Assembly: GCA_900545665.1 (NCBI GenBank) | Contig: UQZU01000006.1 | Location: forward strand, 14,002 to 78,001 | Source of the DNA: an uncultured Collinsella sp. | Lineage (GTDB): Bacteria > Actinomycetota > Coriobacteriia > Coriobacteriales > Coriobacteriaceae | Direction: 5' to 3' | Length of the DNA: 64,000 bases | Shown: one piece after another, positions 23,772-32,301 of the stretch | Layout of the letters: every line of letters begins with the position of its first letter | How positions within the stretch are numbered: position 1 is the first letter of the stretch | Made by a program: the position numbers and the translations under genes | The notes under the pieces: model-generated | Told to the model about the DNA's origin: nothing | The model's database searches: none | What the model saw: the letters and a program-made list of their open reading frames with translations, nothing else

Positions 23772-25184
23772 ATGATGGACGCCATGGATACTCAGAGCCC
23801 AACATATTCCGATGACGAGCTGACTGCTTCACTTGCCGAGCATCTGGCGTCGCTCGACCGCGATGACAGCTATCGTGTGGAGCGCGTGCTCAAGTGCTCG
23901 GATGTCGAGACGACCGAACTCGTCTATTTTGAGGGCTCTGGCGGCGGGTCTCTCGGTCCCTTTGTCCGCAAGCGTATCGATGCTTCGGTGCAGATTGGCG
24001 GAGCATATGAGCGCCTGTTTGCGGCCCAGCGCGCCGGTCGTCGTTTTGAGCACTTGCCCCGAATCGTCGATTGCCGCCGTGTGGGCGACGAGCTTGACGT
24101 GGTGATGGAGTATGTCGAAGGCGAGACACTCGAGGCCCTGGTGGGACGCTTGGGGGCGACGCCCGATTATGCCCGCGGGCTGTATCCCGTTCTGTGTGAA
24201 GCGGTGGGCGAGCTGCATGCTGGTTTTGCAGCTGCGGGGGAGCCGGGGGTACCGGTAATCCACCGCGACCTTAAACCCTCGAACATCATTGTGTCGGGCG
24301 TGAGGTATGCGGCCGATGCCGGCATGACCTTCTCGTCGCTGGTGATTATTGACCTGGGAATCGCGCGCGTTTGGCGCGATGGCGCCGACGCCGACACCGT
24401 CAAGTTTGGCACGCGTTCCTATGCGCCGCCCGAGCAGTTTGGGTTTGGGCAAACGAGCGTCCGCAGCGATATTTACGCGCTTGGCGCGCTGCTGTTCTTT
24501 TGCCTGACGGGAACTGACCCTAAACCGGGGTGTGACATGCGCGAGCAATGCGAGGCGCATGGCATTCCCGTTCCGCTGGCGGATGTGATTTGCATGGCGA
24601 TGGCGCTCGATCCCGCCAAGCGCTTTGCGAGCGCAAAGGCACTGGGGCATGCTGCGCGTGCGGCATATGAGCTATGTCTCCCTGCGCCGTCACCCGTGAC
24701 CTTTTCTGCTGCCAGCGTGCCCCGGGCCGCGGTGCCACAGGTGCAACGGGTACAGCAGCCGGTTGCCCTCACGCTTCCGTCTTCTGCAAGACGGCGTTCG
24801 ATCGTCTCTCCCGTGACATCCAAATGTGCGCGTCTGCTCTCGCGTATCCCCGATCCCGTGGGGCGCATATGGAATGGATGCGTCTATGCGACAACATTGT
24901 TGCTGCTGATGGGCAGCCATTTTGCGGTATTTACGCCGACGGGCGAAAACCGAAGCTATCCAACGTGGTTTTTGGCGCTTGAGTATTTCTTTATGGTCGA
25001 TGGCCTGGTGCTGCTCATTACATTCGGAATGCTCGACCGGCGTAGGCTTCGACGTCGTTTTCCCGTGCTCGATCGGTATCGGGGGAGTGCTTTTGTCGAA
25101 CTGTGGTTCAAGGCGCTCGGGTTTATGTTTGCCGTCATGTGCGTCGTCGTTGTTATCGGCAACGCGACCGGTATCGTCTCCTAG
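23772..25184 (+). CDS. Membrane Ser/Thr protein kinase
   Basis: 470 residues. A complete Hanks-type kinase domain occupies about residues 40-300: a hinge VVMEYVEGETLE, the catalytic loop VIHRDLKPSNIIV, a DLG (VIIDLGIARVW) in place of DFG, the activation segment TRSYAPPEQFGFG, and SDIYALGALLFF. About 70 variable residues follow, then three hydrophobic helices near the C-terminus (YATTLLLLMGSHFAVF, FFMVDGLVLLITFG, ALGFMFAVMCVVVVIG). No PASTA repeats occur, so it is not the PknB muropeptide sensor. ATG 23772 directly follows a hairpin; ATGs at 23775 and 23784 are alternatives. Confidence 0.8.
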   Translation: MMDAMDTQSPTYSDDELTASLAEHLASLDRDDSYRVERVLKCSDVETTELVYFEGSGGGSLGPFVRKRIDASVQIGGAYERLFAAQRAGRRFEHLPRIVDCRRVGDELDVVMEYVEGETLEALVGRLGATPDYARGLYPVLCEAVGELHAGFAAAGEPGVPVIHRDLKPSNIIVSGVRYAADAGMTFSSLVIIDLGIARVWRDGADADTVKFGTRSYAPPEQFGFGQTSVRSDIYALGALLFFCLTGTDPKPGCDMREQCEAHGIPVPLADVICMAMALDPAKRFASAKALGHAARAAYELCLPAPSPVTFSAASVPRAAVPQVQRVQQPVALTLPSSARRRSIVSPVTSKCARLLSRIPDPVGRIWNGCVYATTLLLLMGSHFAVFTPTGENRSYPTWFLALEYFFMVDGLVLLITFGMLDRRRLRRRFPVLDRYRGSAFVELWFKALGFMFAVMCVVVVIGNATGIVS

Positions 25185-25192
25185 AGAATCGA

Positions 25193-25218
25193 AAAGGGGC
25201 CCCGTTTGGGGCCCCTTT
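25193..25218. terminator. Bidirectional terminator between kinase and PcsB-like genes
   Basis: A perfect 11-bp stem (AAAGGGGCCCC / GGGGCCCCTTT) with loop GTTT in the 44-base gap between convergent genes. Confidence 0.9.
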
Positions 25219-25228
25219 GCAGTTGCAC

Positions 25229-26362
25229 TTAAATACGGTTCATTTGATTGGCGACCTTGTTGTACCAGTCCTCCCACGTGGGCGGGCAGTACTTCTTGGC
25301 GGCTGCCGGAGTAAGCGTGGAACCATAGTTGGCGCCCAGGTAGGCAACGTGGGCGGAGACGCCCTCGCTCCAGCTACCGAAGCTACGCCAACCACCGCCG
25401 CGGGCACTCCAGCCCCAGGCGTTATAGGAGCCGGCGCAATAGAGGCCCTTGCTGCTCTCGATGCAAGCGATGGCGGGGGACCAACGGGGATCGACGCCGG
25501 TGTTCCAGGCGGCGACGGCAAAGTTGTAGCCCTGGCCTGCCATAGGGGAGCCGGCAAGGTAGTTGTCGATGCGGCTCGTCCACTCGTTAATGAACGAGTC
25601 GTAATCGGAGTTACCGCTATTCGAGCTGTTCACCGTGGTGTCGATGGTGGTGTTGGCGTTGTTGGCCTGGCTGTTGGAGTTGTTGCCGCTTACACCCTCG
25701 CCCGAGATCTTCTCGGCGGCAGCGGCCTTGTCGGCCTCGAGCTTTGCCAGCTCGGCAGCATTTTCCTGCTCGGCCTTTGCCTGCGCCTCGCTGCGGAGCT
25801 GCTGAGCCTGCGCCAGTGCATCCTCGGCATTCTTTTGCTCGCCCTCGAGCTGAGACTTGGCCTGATCGAGTTCGGTTTTGTTCTGCTCGAGCTCGGTCTG
25901 CATCTTGTTAAGCTCTTCGATCTCGTCGACGCTCGAGCTCGTAATCTGGTTGGTGTATTTGCAGGTGGTGATAAAGTCACCCAAGCTCTGCGTGTTCACC
26001 AGGAAGCTCACGATGGGGCTGGTGCCCTTCTGGTACTTATACAGATCGCGCATGGCGGAGCTTGCCTTGGCCTGCTGCTCGGGTAGCTCGGCCTCAATCT
26101 TATCGATGTTCGCCTCATTGGAGTCGATCTGCTTTTGCAGATCCTCGAGCTTGGTGCGGGCGTCGTTGTAGGCGCTCGTAGCGTCCTCGATCTTTTTCTG
26201 GGCGGCGGAAAGCTGATCCTGCGTTGCCTGCGAGGCGGCATAGGCCGCGACGGGGGAGAGCATCGGCGTGGCCGTCAGCGCGACGGCGAGCGCGGCGCTC
26301 GTGATGATACGAGCCGGCTTCGACGCGATGAGCGCTGCGGTGCGATGGTTCGAATGCTGCAT
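25229..26362 (-). CDS. Secreted PcsB-like coiled-coil protein with C-terminal glycosidase-like domain
   Basis: 377 residues. The signal peptide ends near AAYAASQ. Residues about 45-230 form a long coiled coil (DARTKLEDLQKQIDSNEANI ... AQQLRSEAQAKAEQENAAEL) like the PcsB/CwlO N-terminal regulator that docks to FtsEX. A Ser/Asn-rich linker follows. The last 120 residues (ACIESSKGLYCAGSYNAWGW ... HVAYLGANYGS) resemble lysozyme/glucosaminidase-like peptidoglycan hydrolases rather than a CHAP or NlpC domain. Cell-wall remodelling is the likely role. ATG 26362 has AGAGGGA upstream. Two 15-bp palindromes lie in the promoter region. Confidence 0.7.
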   Translation of the reverse strand: MQHSNHRTAALIASKPARIITSAALAVALTATPMLSPVAAYAASQATQDQLSAAQKKIEDATSAYNDARTKLEDLQKQIDSNEANIDKIEAELPEQQAKASSAMRDLYKYQKGTSPIVSFLVNTQSLGDFITTCKYTNQITSSSVDEIEELNKMQTELEQNKTELDQAKSQLEGEQKNAEDALAQAQQLRSEAQAKAEQENAAELAKLEADKAAAAEKISGEGVSGNNSNSQANNANTTIDTTVNSSNSGNSDYDSFINEWTSRIDNYLAGSPMAGQGYNFAVAAWNTGVDPRWSPAIACIESSKGLYCAGSYNAWGWSARGGGWRSFGSWSEGVSAHVAYLGANYGSTLTPAAAKKYCPPTWEDWYNKVANQMNRI

Positions 26363-26432
26363 CCAGTCCCTCTGCAATCAATCGTAGGTTATTGGTCGAG
26401 GTGTATTCTACTACTGCTTTCGACCTCAACTT

Positions 26433-26469
26433 GAACCTTAAAGGTTCCAAAGGGTCAAGTTGAACTTGA
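26433..26469 (-). promoter_or_regulatory. Two 15-bp palindromes upstream of the PcsB-like gene
   Basis: GAACCTT-A-AAGGTTC (26433-26447) and TCAAGTT-G-AACTTGA (26455-26469) are both perfect, with centres 22 bp apart (two helical turns). Related half sites occur at 26425 and 26519. The spacing suggests cooperative binding by a dimeric regulator. Confidence 0.5.
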
Positions 26470-26595
26470 GGCTTTGGCCTTGACCTGCGGGAATGGTGAA
26501 TTGTTGAGAAACCATAGAGTTCAACTTTAACGTTACGGCACCCTGTTTGTGAGGGTTTTTGGCTGCAAAAGCTACCTCAACGTGGGGTTTTGCAA

Positions 26596-27228
26596 CTACA
26601 GGGTTCCTTCGCGGCGAGCCCGCTCCACCTCTTTGAGTGCCTCGGCGGGAGTGAAGGAACAGGTGCCGTCGCCGAGCCTGACCACCTGTATGTCGTCACC
26701 GATATGGACTTCTCCGCCCTGCAGCACGACGCCAAAAATGCCCTCGTGGGGGAAGATACAGTCGCCGGCGAGATAGTAGATGGCACAGCGTGTGTGGCAG
26801 ACTTTGCCGATCTGGCTGATTTCGACGAGCACTTCGCTACCGAGCTTGAGCTGCGTGCCCAAGGGGAGTGAGAGCAGGTTGATACCCTGGGTTGTGAAGT
26901 TCTCGCCAAAGTCGCCCTCGTGCACATCGAGCCCGCGCGCCTGCGCCGTCTGGATAGACTCTGCAGCTAAAAAGGAGACCTGACGGTGCCAATGCCCGGC
27001 GTGCGCATCGGAGGCGAGGCCAAACTGCTCGATGACGGTGTCGTGCCCGTCGGCGACGGGTGACTTACGCGTGCCTTTGTGCTCCGACGTGTTGATTGAG
27101 ACGATGCGGGCAGGCCCGTTGTAAGCATCGTTTGCGGTGCGTAGGGGAGCTGCCGTCTGGGCACGATCCGCAAGTTCGCGCTTTGCGGCGTCAATGATGG
27201 GGTTGTTGATCGGATGAGCCTGGGGCAC
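26596..27228 (-). CDS. MOSC domain protein
   Basis: 210 residues. A MOSC (molybdenum cofactor sulfurase C-terminal) domain spans about residues 40-185: IVSINTSEHKGTRKSP, ASDAHAGHWHRQVSFL, GDFGENFTT, LGTQLKLGSEVLVEISQIGKVCHTRC and GIFGVVLQGGEVHIGD. The conserved cysteine in GKVCHTRC is present. Stand-alone MOSC proteins are thought to carry sulfur to molybdenum or other enzymes. No molybdenum gene is adjacent. It may be cotranscribed with nothing; the 219-base gap upstream holds the divergent ligase promoter. Confidence 0.85.
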   Translation of the reverse strand: MPQAHPINNPIIDAAKRELADRAQTAAPLRTANDAYNGPARIVSINTSEHKGTRKSPVADGHDTVIEQFGLASDAHAGHWHRQVSFLAAESIQTAQARGLDVHEGDFGENFTTQGINLLSLPLGTQLKLGSEVLVEISQIGKVCHTRCAIYYLAGDCIFPHEGIFGVVLQGGEVHIGDDIQVVRLGDGTCSFTPAEALKEVERARREGTL

Positions 27229-27447
27229 AGTGTACCTTTCGACGGGGCTGGCAACATGTTGAATCCTACAACAACGGTGGGTTCATTGCCCGTTGTCGTA
27301 CACCGGTGATCGCCGCCTTCGTGCTGGATAATTACGCCGATTGCCATAGATACGGTGGAGCTTTGGGTGCCGGCGGCTCGGCACGCTAGAATAGAACGGT
27401 TGCTCAAAGACCGCCCGTTTTGGGGCAGTTCTAGATAGGAAGTTTCC

Positions 27448-28704
27448 ATGGCATTGCAGTTTACAGAGCGCGAGTTTATCCCCGTGCTGCTCGGCGGCGA
27501 CATCAACGCGTATTCGGTGGCGCGCGCTTTCTACGAGGAGTATCAGGTCAAGAGCCTGGTCTTTGGTAAGTACCAGACCGGCCCCGCGTATCGCAGCCAG
27601 ATTATCGATTACACGCCTAACGTGGATATCGATACCATGCCGGTCATGATCGAGACCGTTAACGGCGTCGCACAGGCCAATCCTGATAAGAAGATTATTC
27701 TCATGGGTTGCGGCGACAACTACGTCGCGCTTGCCGCGCAGGCTCAGGACGCCGGTCAGCTTGCCTCGAACGTCATCGCGCCCTATGCGCCCTACAGCAT
27801 GCTCGAGCAGTGCCAGAAGAAGGAGATCTTCTACGAGCTGTGCGAGAAGCACGGTGTGCCCTATCCGCACACGTTTACCTTTACCATGGCGATGCTCAAC
27901 GCTCAGGGCGAGGCTTCCGCCGAGGTGCTCGACCAGATCGACTTCCCCTTCCCGATGATTCTGAAGCCCTCTGACGGCATCATGTGGTGGGAGCACGAGT
28001 TCGAGGGCCAAAAGAAAGCCTACGAGATTGCCGATCGCGCCGAGCTGGAGCAGGTCATTCGCGATGTGTACGCGAGCGGCTACACCGACGACCTCATCTT
28101 GCAGGACCGCGTGCCCGGCAACGACGAGTACATGCGCGTGCTTACCAGTTATTCCGACCGCAACGGCAAGGTTCGCATGATGTGCCTGGGTCACGTGCTG
28201 CTCGAGGAGCATCAGCCCCATGGTGTCGGCAACCACGCCTGCATCATCACTGAGCCCAACGACGAGCTTATGGGTGGCGTGCGCAAGCTGCTTGAGGACC
28301 TTAAGTTTACGGGCTTCTCCAACTTCGACGTCAAGTACGACCAGCGCGATGGCTCGTTTAAGTTCTTCGACTTCAACACGCGTCAGGGCCGCAGTAATTA
28401 CTATGTCACCAATAGCGGCTTTAACGTTGCTAAATACGTGGTGGATGAGTACGTCTATAACCGCCCGTTTGAGCCGGAATTTGTGACGGCGCAGGACGAG
28501 GCGCTGTGGATGGTTGTTCCTATGGGCGTCGTTGACAAGTATGTTAAGGACCCCGAGCTGCGTGCGAAGGCGCATCGTCTGGCCAAGGAGGGCAAGGCTG
28601 CCGATCCTTCGTTTATGAAGGGTGATTTTGTCTTTAACCGCTGGTTGCGCATGTGGCATACCAAGCTGCGTCACTTTAAGCTGTTCAAGACGTATTACAA
28701 GTAG
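27448..28704 (+). CDS. ATP-grasp D-aspartate ligase for peptidoglycan cross-bridge
   Basis: 418 residues of the ATP-grasp carboxylate-amine ligase family. The start FIPVLLGGDINAYSVARAFYEEY closely resembles the D-aspartate ligase (Asl) of Enterococcus faecium. ATP-binding parts FPMILKPSDGIMWW and LILQDRVPGNDEYM, and the metal site FKFFDFNTRQGRSNYY, are visible. Asl activates the beta-carboxyl of D-Asp and adds it to the side amine of the stem-peptide diamino acid. The gene directly behind it encodes an aspartate-type racemase (84 bases apart), the same pairing as in E. faecium, which strongly supports the role. The preceding -10-like TAGAAT lies at 27387. Confidence 0.78.
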   Translation: MALQFTEREFIPVLLGGDINAYSVARAFYEEYQVKSLVFGKYQTGPAYRSQIIDYTPNVDIDTMPVMIETVNGVAQANPDKKIILMGCGDNYVALAAQAQDAGQLASNVIAPYAPYSMLEQCQKKEIFYELCEKHGVPYPHTFTFTMAMLNAQGEASAEVLDQIDFPFPMILKPSDGIMWWEHEFEGQKKAYEIADRAELEQVIRDVYASGYTDDLILQDRVPGNDEYMRVLTSYSDRNGKVRMMCLGHVLLEEHQPHGVGNHACIITEPNDELMGGVRKLLEDLKFTGFSNFDVKYDQRDGSFKFFDFNTRQGRSNYYVTNSGFNVAKYVVDEYVYNRPFEPEFVTAQDEALWMVVPMGVVDKYVKDPELRAKAHRLAKEGKAADPSFMKGDFVFNRWLRMWHTKLRHFKLFKTYYK

Positions 28705-28788
28705 ATGAGCGCGGCGCCCGCCCGGTTTGTATCGGACGGGCGCGGGTATGATGCGAGCAATTGCGCGGGCGTCACCAAGGAGGCGGCG

Positions 28789-29535
28789 ATGGAAAAGCTG
28801 GGAGTTATCGGCGGCATGGGCGCCGAGGCCACGTCGTATTACTACGACCAGGTCGTGCGTCATACGGCTGCTACCTGTGATCAGGAGCATATCGACATGG
28901 TGGTACTTTCCAAGTCGACCATGCCCGACCGTACGCTGGCCATCAAGACCGGCGAGCATGCCGAGCTGCTGGCGACCATGAAGGAGTGCGCTCAGGCGCT
29001 CGAGACGCTGGGTTGCGCGCACATTGCCATTCCCTGCAACACGTCGCACTACTTCTACGATCAGATTCAGTCGTTTACCAAGGTGCCGATTATCCACATG
29101 CCGCGTGAGTCGGTGCGCTATGCCCTGGCGGGCGCGGTGATGGGGGAGTGCGAGTTCGATCCCAACCTGAGCATGCCGTCCGAGCCGGTGCGCAAGATCG
29201 GCATCATGGGCACCGACGGCACCGTGGGTGCAGGCGTCTATGGGCGCGAGTGCGAGGCCGCGGGCGTTGAGGTCGTCTATCCCAGCGAGAAGCGCCAGGC
29301 CGATGTGATGTCGCTGATTTATGATGACGTGAAGGCTGGACGCGAGCCCGATATGGATAAGTTTGACCGAGTGATGTGGGAGTTCGCCCGCTGCGGCTGC
29401 GATCGCGTCATCCTGGCCTGTACAGAGCTCTCGGTGCTGCAGAAGTATCGCGAGATGCCCGAGATCACCCTTGACGCCATGGACGTCCTGGTACGTGAGT
29501 CCATTATCCGCAGCGGCGCCCTCTACCGTTTATAA
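28789..29535 (+). CDS. racD: Aspartate racemase (Asp/Glu racemase family)
   Basis: 248 residues. Both active-site cysteines are visible: Cys in IAIPCNTSHYFYDQI (about 81) and in VILACTELSVL (about 207). The N-terminal loop KLGVIGGMGAEATSYYYDQ is that of aspartate racemases rather than MurI. It supplies D-Asp to the ligase upstream. ATG 28789 has an ideal AAGGAGG site. It ends 7 bases before the first 33-mer repeat and the nested-repeat terminator shared with the convergent ECF operon. Confidence 0.85.
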   Translation: MEKLGVIGGMGAEATSYYYDQVVRHTAATCDQEHIDMVVLSKSTMPDRTLAIKTGEHAELLATMKECAQALETLGCAHIAIPCNTSHYFYDQIQSFTKVPIIHMPRESVRYALAGAVMGECEFDPNLSMPSEPVRKIGIMGTDGTVGAGVYGRECEAAGVEVVYPSEKRQADVMSLIYDDVKAGREPDMDKFDRVMWEFARCGCDRVILACTELSVLQKYREMPEITLDAMDVLVRESIIRSGALYRL

Positions 29536-29541
29536 CCCTCG

Positions 29542-29730
29542 ACCTGCCAAAAGGGGACAGGTTTGTTTTGGTAGGTTTTATCTGGGAAAACAGTAAGGTC
29601 CCGGCTCGTTTGATGCGAGTCGGGGCCTTTTGCATTTTGCGGTTGCTGCTTGGTGCTGGAGCTTAAAGGACGAGACTGACATTTGCCCATATAAAACCGA
29701 TCAAAATAAACCTGTCCCTTTTTGGCAGGT
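29542..29730. repeat. Nested inverted repeat around terminator, site 1 (two 33-mer copies)
   Basis: Arms 29542-29570 and 29702-29730 match at 27 of 29 bases in inverted orientation. Each arm is the main part of a 33-mer (29543-29575 and 29697-29729 minus) with core AACCTGTCCC and its own self-complementary ends. The terminator at 29595-29631 lies between them. The right arm reaches the stop codon of the EcfT gene. Confidence 0.75.
29595..29631. terminator. Terminator at the convergent racD/ecfT junction
   Basis: A 14-bp stem (AAGGTCCCGGCTCG / CGAGTCGGGGCCTT, two wobble pairs) with a 7-base loop and TTTT. The A-rich left side makes it usable in both directions. Confidence 0.85.
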
Positions 29731-30476
29731 TAGAACAGGAAGCCAAAAACGATGAGGGCGATACTGATGATAAGTGCGGCAATGTCCGGGCCCTTGATGG
29801 GATAGCGCTTGTACGAGCTCGCGCGCGTACGCAGGTAAAAGCCACGTTGCTCGGCCGCCAAGGCAGTGGCATCGGTCTTGCCCACGGAGCTCACCAGCAG
29901 CGGCACGCAGAGCGGTAGCATGAGCTGGATCTTCTTGAGGGGGTTCTTGGTGTCGTATTCAACGCCGCGCGCGGTCTGCGCCTCCATGATGGCGTTCATC
30001 TCCTGGCTAAAGACCGGTACAAAGCGCAGTGCCGTGGTAAACGTGAACGCATAGCGGTATGGCACGTGCAGCACCTCCACGCAAGCGTTAGCGAGATCGC
30101 CGAGCTGCGTGATGGTGAGCATGAGGATGAGCGGCAGTGCCACGCCGAGCAGGCGAAGCGCCGCCTTGGTGCCGGTGATAAGACCATCTGTGGTAATCCA
30201 GGCAAAGATGGGGGCTCCGGTGCGGATAAAGGCGGTCTGCAGGACCAGCATGATTAGTGAGAGCGGCACGATGAGCTTGACGAGCGAGACGAGGCCCGCG
30301 GTCGATTTGGCGTAGATGCCCAAGATAAAAGTCAGCACAAGCAGGGCGATCAGGAGCACATAAGTGTCGCCGAGGAAGGTCGCCAAGATAATGGCCGCGG
30401 CCAGGGCTAGCTTGGTCACGGGGTTCAGCCGGTGCAGCAGTGAGTCTCCGGGCACGTAGTCGATCACGTTAGTCAT
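29730..30476 (-). CDS. ecfT: ECF transporter transmembrane component EcfT
   Basis: 248 residues with about five hydrophobic segments. The N-terminus DYVPGDSLLHRLNPVTKLAL is the EcfT pattern. The coupling helices are marked by A-R-G triplets: the first, AQTARGVEYDTKNPLKK, is clear, and the second is replaced by AAEQRGFYLRTRASSYKR. EcfT transmits ATP hydrolysis to the substrate-binding S component. Its ATG overlaps the stop of the double-ATPase gene by 8 bases. The stop codon lies inside the arm of a long inverted repeat. Confidence 0.88.
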   Translation of the reverse strand: MTNVIDYVPGDSLLHRLNPVTKLALAAAIILATFLGDTYVLLIALLVLTFILGIYAKSTAGLVSLVKLIVPLSLIMLVLQTAFIRTGAPIFAWITTDGLITGTKAALRLLGVALPLILMLTITQLGDLANACVEVLHVPYRYAFTFTTALRFVPVFSQEMNAIMEAQTARGVEYDTKNPLKKIQLMLPLCVPLLVSSVGKTDATALAAEQRGFYLRTRASSYKRYPIKGPDIAALIISIALIVFGFLF

Positions 30477-32235
30477 GGTTGAGCATCTCCTTTACCAGGT
30501 CGACCAGATCGGAGACCTGGCTGATTCCGGCAAATCGGGGCGAAACGTCGCGTGCGAGTTCTTTGGATAGGGCAACAACCTGCGGTGGCTCCACGTAGGC
30601 GGCGCGCATGAGGACATCGTCGGCAAAGATTCGGTTCGCGTCGCCGCGCTCGAGGATGTGTCCGTCAGCCATGACTACCAGGCGCTGGGCAAAGTCCGAG
30701 ACGACCTCCATGTCGTGGCACACCATGATCACGGCGCAGCCGCGCTCGGCCATCTCGCTCACCGTCTCCATCACGGTCATGCACTCGCGGTAATCGAGGC
30801 CGCTCGTGGGCTCATCGAGCAGAACCACCTGTGGGTCGAGCACAACCACGGACGCTAGGGCGACCATCTGTCGCTGTCCGCGCGAAAGCGAGAACGGCGA
30901 TTCGTCCAAGGGGAGCCCAAAGCGCTCCGCCGCCACCCGTGCGCGCCGGCGGGCCTCGTCGGTGCCGACACCGTGCAGTTCAAGACCAAAGGCAACCTCG
31001 TCGAGTACGGTGTCGCGGCAGAGCTGGCGGTCAGGGTTCTGGAACAGCGTTGCGCATTTTGCAGCGATCGCGCTGGTGGGAACGTCGGAGGTGTTCATCC
31101 CCGCCATACGCACGGTTCCCGACGCTGGATGCAGAAGGCCGTTCATCAGCTTGGTGAGCGTGGTCTTGCCAGCACCGTTCTGGCCGATGACGCCCACGAG
31201 CTCGCCGGGATAGACGCACATGTTGAGGTTGCTGACCGAGGCACCGCCGTGGGGGTAGGCAAAGGTCACATCGGTGAGCTCAACTACTGGCTCCTGATTG
31301 GCGCCGCGGGGGACCGCCGGGATATGGGGAGAGGCCTCGGGCATATCGGCGGGCACATCCTTGCTCGTTGCATCCGCAAGTAAGGACGAGATAAGCTGGT
31401 GCGCTTCGGAAACATTGAGACAGGGCGCCTGGTCGCTCGGCAACAGACCCGCTTCTGCCAGGCTGTTCGCGATGCGCGCGACGCGGGGACTGTCGACACC
31501 CGTCTGGCGCAGCTCGCTTGCGTGGGCAAAGACCTGGTGGGGTTCGCCGTCAAACGCGAGCTTGCCGTCTGCCATGACGAGCACGCGGCTGCAGTATTTC
31601 GACAACAGCGCGACCTTCTGCTCGATGACAACCACGGTGATGCCGTGCTCGTGGTTGATTTGGCGCAGTGTGTCAAAAACGAGCGTGGAGCTTGCCGGGT
31701 CGAGCGCTGCCGTGGGCTCGTCGAGCACGAGCACGTCGGGCGCCATGGCGATGATCGCGGCGATTGCGACTTTCTGCTTCTGCCCGCCCGAAAGCGTGGC
31801 AATCTCGCGGTGGCGCAGGTCGCTAATGCCGACGGTCGCCAGCGTCTGGCTGATGCGCTCCTCGATCTGATCGTGCGGTATGTCAAAGTTCTCGAGGCCA
31901 AAGAGCATTTCGTCTTCAACGATGGGCGCAACCATCTGGGCATCGATGTCCTGCAGCACGCTTCCCACCACGCGCGAGATATCCGTGAGGGTGATCTCGC
32001 AGGTGTCGCGGTCATCGACGAGCGTGGCTCCAAAGAGCTTGCCGGTGTAGTGGTGGGGGATGGCTCCGCTCATAACGGCGGCAAGCGTCGATTTGCCAGC
32101 GCCTGAGGGACCGATGACGCCCACAAACTCACCCTTTTCGATGGTGAGTGAGACGTGATCGAGGGCATTCTGCGCCTCGTGGCCATAGGCAAATGAGACG
32201 TCATCGAGCTTGATGATGGTATTGCTGGAGCTCAT
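30469..32235 (-). CDS. ecfA: ECF transporter ATPase, two ABC domains fused (EcfA-EcfA')
   Basis: 588 residues holding two complete ABC ATPases, each about 250 residues, normally separate EcfA and EcfA' chains. Domain 1: GPSGAGKST, LSGGQKQKVAI and VLVLDEPTAALDP. A Pro/Ala-rich linker follows (MPEASPHIPAVPRG). Domain 2: GQNGAGKTT, SLSRGQRQMVAL and VVLLDEPTSGLDYRE, then a C-terminal tail. It powers vitamin or amino-acid uptake with EcfT and the S component encoded in the same operon. Start ATG 32235 (MSSSNTIIKLDDVSFAYG) is preferred over an in-frame ATG at 32298 inside the upstream remnant. Confidence 0.9.
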   Translation of the reverse strand: MSSSNTIIKLDDVSFAYGHEAQNALDHVSLTIEKGEFVGVIGPSGAGKSTLAAVMSGAIPHHYTGKLFGATLVDDRDTCEITLTDISRVVGSVLQDIDAQMVAPIVEDEMLFGLENFDIPHDQIEERISQTLATVGISDLRHREIATLSGGQKQKVAIAAIIAMAPDVLVLDEPTAALDPASSTLVFDTLRQINHEHGITVVVIEQKVALLSKYCSRVLVMADGKLAFDGEPHQVFAHASELRQTGVDSPRVARIANSLAEAGLLPSDQAPCLNVSEAHQLISSLLADATSKDVPADMPEASPHIPAVPRGANQEPVVELTDVTFAYPHGGASVSNLNMCVYPGELVGVIGQNGAGKTTLTKLMNGLLHPASGTVRMAGMNTSDVPTSAIAAKCATLFQNPDRQLCRDTVLDEVAFGLELHGVGTDEARRRARVAAERFGLPLDESPFSLSRGQRQMVALASVVVLDPQVVLLDEPTSGLDYRECMTVMETVSEMAERGCAVIMVCHDMEVVSDFAQRLVVMADGHILERGDANRIFADDVLMRAAYVEPPQVVALSKELARDVSPRFAGISQVSDLVDLVKEMLNHD

Positions 32236-32301
32236 GGGGGCCTTTCTATCGTAAAAGAGCACCGGTCGCAAAACGACCGGCGGTCTACATGGTAGCAAGT
32301 A

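Noticed and set aside
26345..26362. GGTTCGAAT sequence resembling a tRNA T-loop
   Set aside because: It lies at the start of the PcsB-like coding region, and no acceptor or anticodon stems can be found around it.
27283..29097. Long minus-strand frame opposite the D-Asp ligase and racemase genes
   Set aside because: Antisense artefact; it crosses two real genes with strong family motifs.
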